Shown piece after piece: positions 13,967-14,760 of a DNA stretch of 14,760 nt. The translations under genes and the position numbers were made by a program. Position 1 is the first letter of the stretch. Each line of letters starts with the position of its first letter. The stretch spans positions 1 through 14,760 of the forward strand of contig DAOTXW010000086.1 of NCBI GenBank assembly GCA_034435035.1, given 5' to 3'. The notes beneath the pieces are model-generated. The model searched no databases, was not told the DNA's origin, and worked only from the letters and a program-made list of their open reading frames with translations. Source of the DNA: JAHEME01 sp034435035. GTDB lineage: Bacteria; Chloroflexota; Anaerolineae; Aggregatilineales; UBA3940.

Positions 13967-14473
13967 TTACTCGAGCAGGGCACGCAGCTCCTGCAGCCTG
14001 GCCAGCACCTCGCTCTGGTCCGCGCCCGCCTTGATGCGCGCCTCCAGCTGCTCGATGCCCTGCCGGACGGTGATCTCACGATCCTTGAATTCGGTGATGT
14101 CGACCGCAAAGGCGATCACGCCGATGGTGTTGCCGGCGGCATCGTGGTAGGGGACCTTGCTGGTGCGCAGCCACATCAGGTGGCCGGTGACCGGGCTGGT
14201 GTGCTGCTCGATCATGTTGATCTTGGGCTGGCCGCTGCGCAGCACCTCGTTGTCGGCGTCCTGAAACGCCTGGGCCTGCTCCCTGGGATACAGCTCCCAG
14301 TGGCTCTTGCCCTCGATGGCGGTCACGGGCAGCCCTTCAAGCGCCGCCGCCGGCCGGTTGACGCGGAGGTGCATCCCGTTGGTGTCCTTATACCAGAACA
14401 TCAGCGGGCTGTTGTCGATGATTGTTCGGTATTCTTCCACCTGCTGACGCAGGGACTCCAGGGTCTCAGACAT
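13967..14473 (-). CDS. stand-alone PAS-domain protein, 168 aa
   Basis: One PAS domain fills residues about 12-130: YRTIIDNSPLMFWYKDTNG, the helix RPAAALEGLPVTAIEGKSHWELYP, then NMIEQHTSPVTGHLMWLRTS and VPYHDAAGNTIGVIAFAVDITEFKDRE. This is the order seen in sensor PAS domains that end in D-I-T-E. A short coiled coil precedes it (ETLESLRQQVEEY) and a Leu-rich helical tail follows (133-168). There is no kinase, GGDEF or DNA-binding output domain, so any signal must pass to a separate partner. The ATG at 14473 has GGGAGGT four to five bases upstream. Ligand or cofactor is not evident. Confidence 0.9.
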   Translation of the reverse strand: MSETLESLRQQVEEYRTIIDNSPLMFWYKDTNGMHLRVNRPAAALEGLPVTAIEGKSHWELYPREQAQAFQDADNEVLRSGQPKINMIEQHTSPVTGHLMWLRTSKVPYHDAAGNTIGVIAFAVDITEFKDREITVRQGIEQLEARIKAGADQSEVLARLQELRALLE

Positions 14474-14508
14474 GGGGACCTCCCGCGAACGTTGAAATGC
14501 ATACCCTC

Positions 14509-14514
14509 ATTATA
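14509..14514 (-). promoter_or_regulatory. -10 box of the PAS-protein gene
   Basis: A perfect TATAAT on the minus strand lies 35 bases before the ATG at 14473. No clear -35 is seen 16-18 bases upstream. Confidence 0.5.
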
Positions 14515-14562
14515 AGGCATAAGGCAATTACGTTCGGTGGAGGTTCGGCTGACGGGGGAAAC

Positions 14563-14595
14563 CGGCGGGGCGGTGTGCTCTTGACCGCCCCGCCG
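14563..14595 (-). terminator. hairpin terminator after the Gly-rich protein gene
   Basis: A perfect 12-bp stem (14563-14574 with 14584-14595) and 9-base loop lies 27 bases after the stop at 14623. On the minus strand it is followed by GTTTCCCC, so the T-run is short. It separates this gene from the PAS gene. Confidence 0.65.
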
Positions 14596-14622
14596 CTGAT
14601 CCGGGGAAGGCGGGGTGACCGG

Positions 14623-14760
14623 TTAGTAGCGATCGCGGCCGCCGCCGCCGCCGCGGCGCTGACGGCCGCCGGGGCCCTTACGCCCACCGCCGCCGCCATA
14701 GCCGCCGCCGCCACCGTAGCCGCCGCCACCACCGTAGCCACCGCCGCCGCCATAGCCGCC
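14623..14760 (-). CDS. Gly/Tyr-rich C-terminus of a probable RNA-binding protein (partial)
   Basis: Only the last 45 codons and the TAA are inside the window. They read as four Tyr residues each followed by five Gly (Y-G5 units), then RKGPGGRQRRGGGGGRDRY. Such RGG/YGG tails occur at the end of small bacterial RRM-type RNA-binding proteins and of some cold-shock or single-strand-binding proteins; the RRM itself, if present, lies beyond the window. The reading frame is open to the edge with no stop. A tail of this kind is likely disordered and binds RNA or favours condensation. The family assignment is an inference from the tail alone. Confidence 0.75.
   Translation of the reverse strand, partial: GGYGGGGGYGGGGGYGGGGGYGGGGGRKGPGGRQRRGGGGGRDRY
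14681..14760 (-). repeat. 18-bp tandem repeat coding for Tyr-Gly5 units
   Basis: The DNA repeats about every 18 bases (TAT/TAC followed by five Gly codons, mostly GGC and GGT), with four copies inside the window and the array continuing past the edge. Copies differ only at third codon positions. Slippage could change copy number. Confidence 0.75.

Noticed and set aside
14623..14760. Ala/Val-rich minus-strand frame over the repeat region (part of a 95-codon open frame)
   Set aside because: It is a shifted reading of the GGC-rich Gly-Tyr repeat; the Gly-rich frame has a sensible RGG-type end and stop.
1..14760. CRISPR arrays, tRNA or rRNA genes, transposases
   Set aside because: No regularly spaced repeats with spacers, cloverleaf-like sequence, rRNA segment or transposase motif was seen on either strand.

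Overview
This is a GC-rich bacterial stretch, densely packed with genes. The lipoprotein at 9171-10199 has a lipobox followed by an Ala/Pro/Thr/Glu-rich linker. That linker style, together with the MenA/UbiE menaquinone genes, HEAT-repeat clusters and a Gly/Tyr-rich RNA-binding tail, suggests a Chloroflexota bacterium, possibly Anaerolineae. This assignment is an inference from sequence style, not from a marker gene.

Layout. (1) 1-1938, minus: three tandem, closely coupled HEAT-repeat (PBS-lyase-like) proteins, the last cut by the window edge. (2) 2054-3544, plus: a membrane-anchored SGNH/GDSL-type hydrolase or acyltransferase, converging on and overlapping (3) 3490-4668, minus: a GT4-family glycosyltransferase. 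(4) 4775-5197, plus: a cold-shock protein with a strong promoter, a hairpin terminator inside its leader and a second terminator after the gene. (5) 8945-5236, minus: a four-gene acyl-CoA operon of thiolase-like protein, DUF35 OB-fold protein, and CoA-transferase-family alpha and beta subunits. (6) 9171-13392, plus: a five-gene operon of NMT1/SsuA-like lipoprotein, ABC ATPase, permease, UbiE/MenG methyltransferase and MenA prenyltransferase; the last four genes overlap end to start. (7) 13463-13888, plus: a small uncharacterised protein with its own promoter. (8) 14473-13967, minus: a stand-alone PAS protein. (9) 14760-14623, minus: the Gly-rich C-terminus of a probable RNA-binding protein.

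Two groups deserve most attention. In the acyl-CoA operon, the thiolase-like protein has Gly where thiolases have the nucleophilic Cys, and its DUF35 partner has lost the zinc-ribbon cysteines. This resembles the repurposed thiolase/DUF35 aldolases of steroid side-chain catabolism more than a true thiolase. In the second operon, a complete ABC importer is translationally coupled to the last two steps of menaquinone synthesis, which raises the possibility that the importer supplies a quinone precursor. No tRNA, rRNA, CRISPR array or transposase was seen, and no gap between genes exceeds 300 bases.
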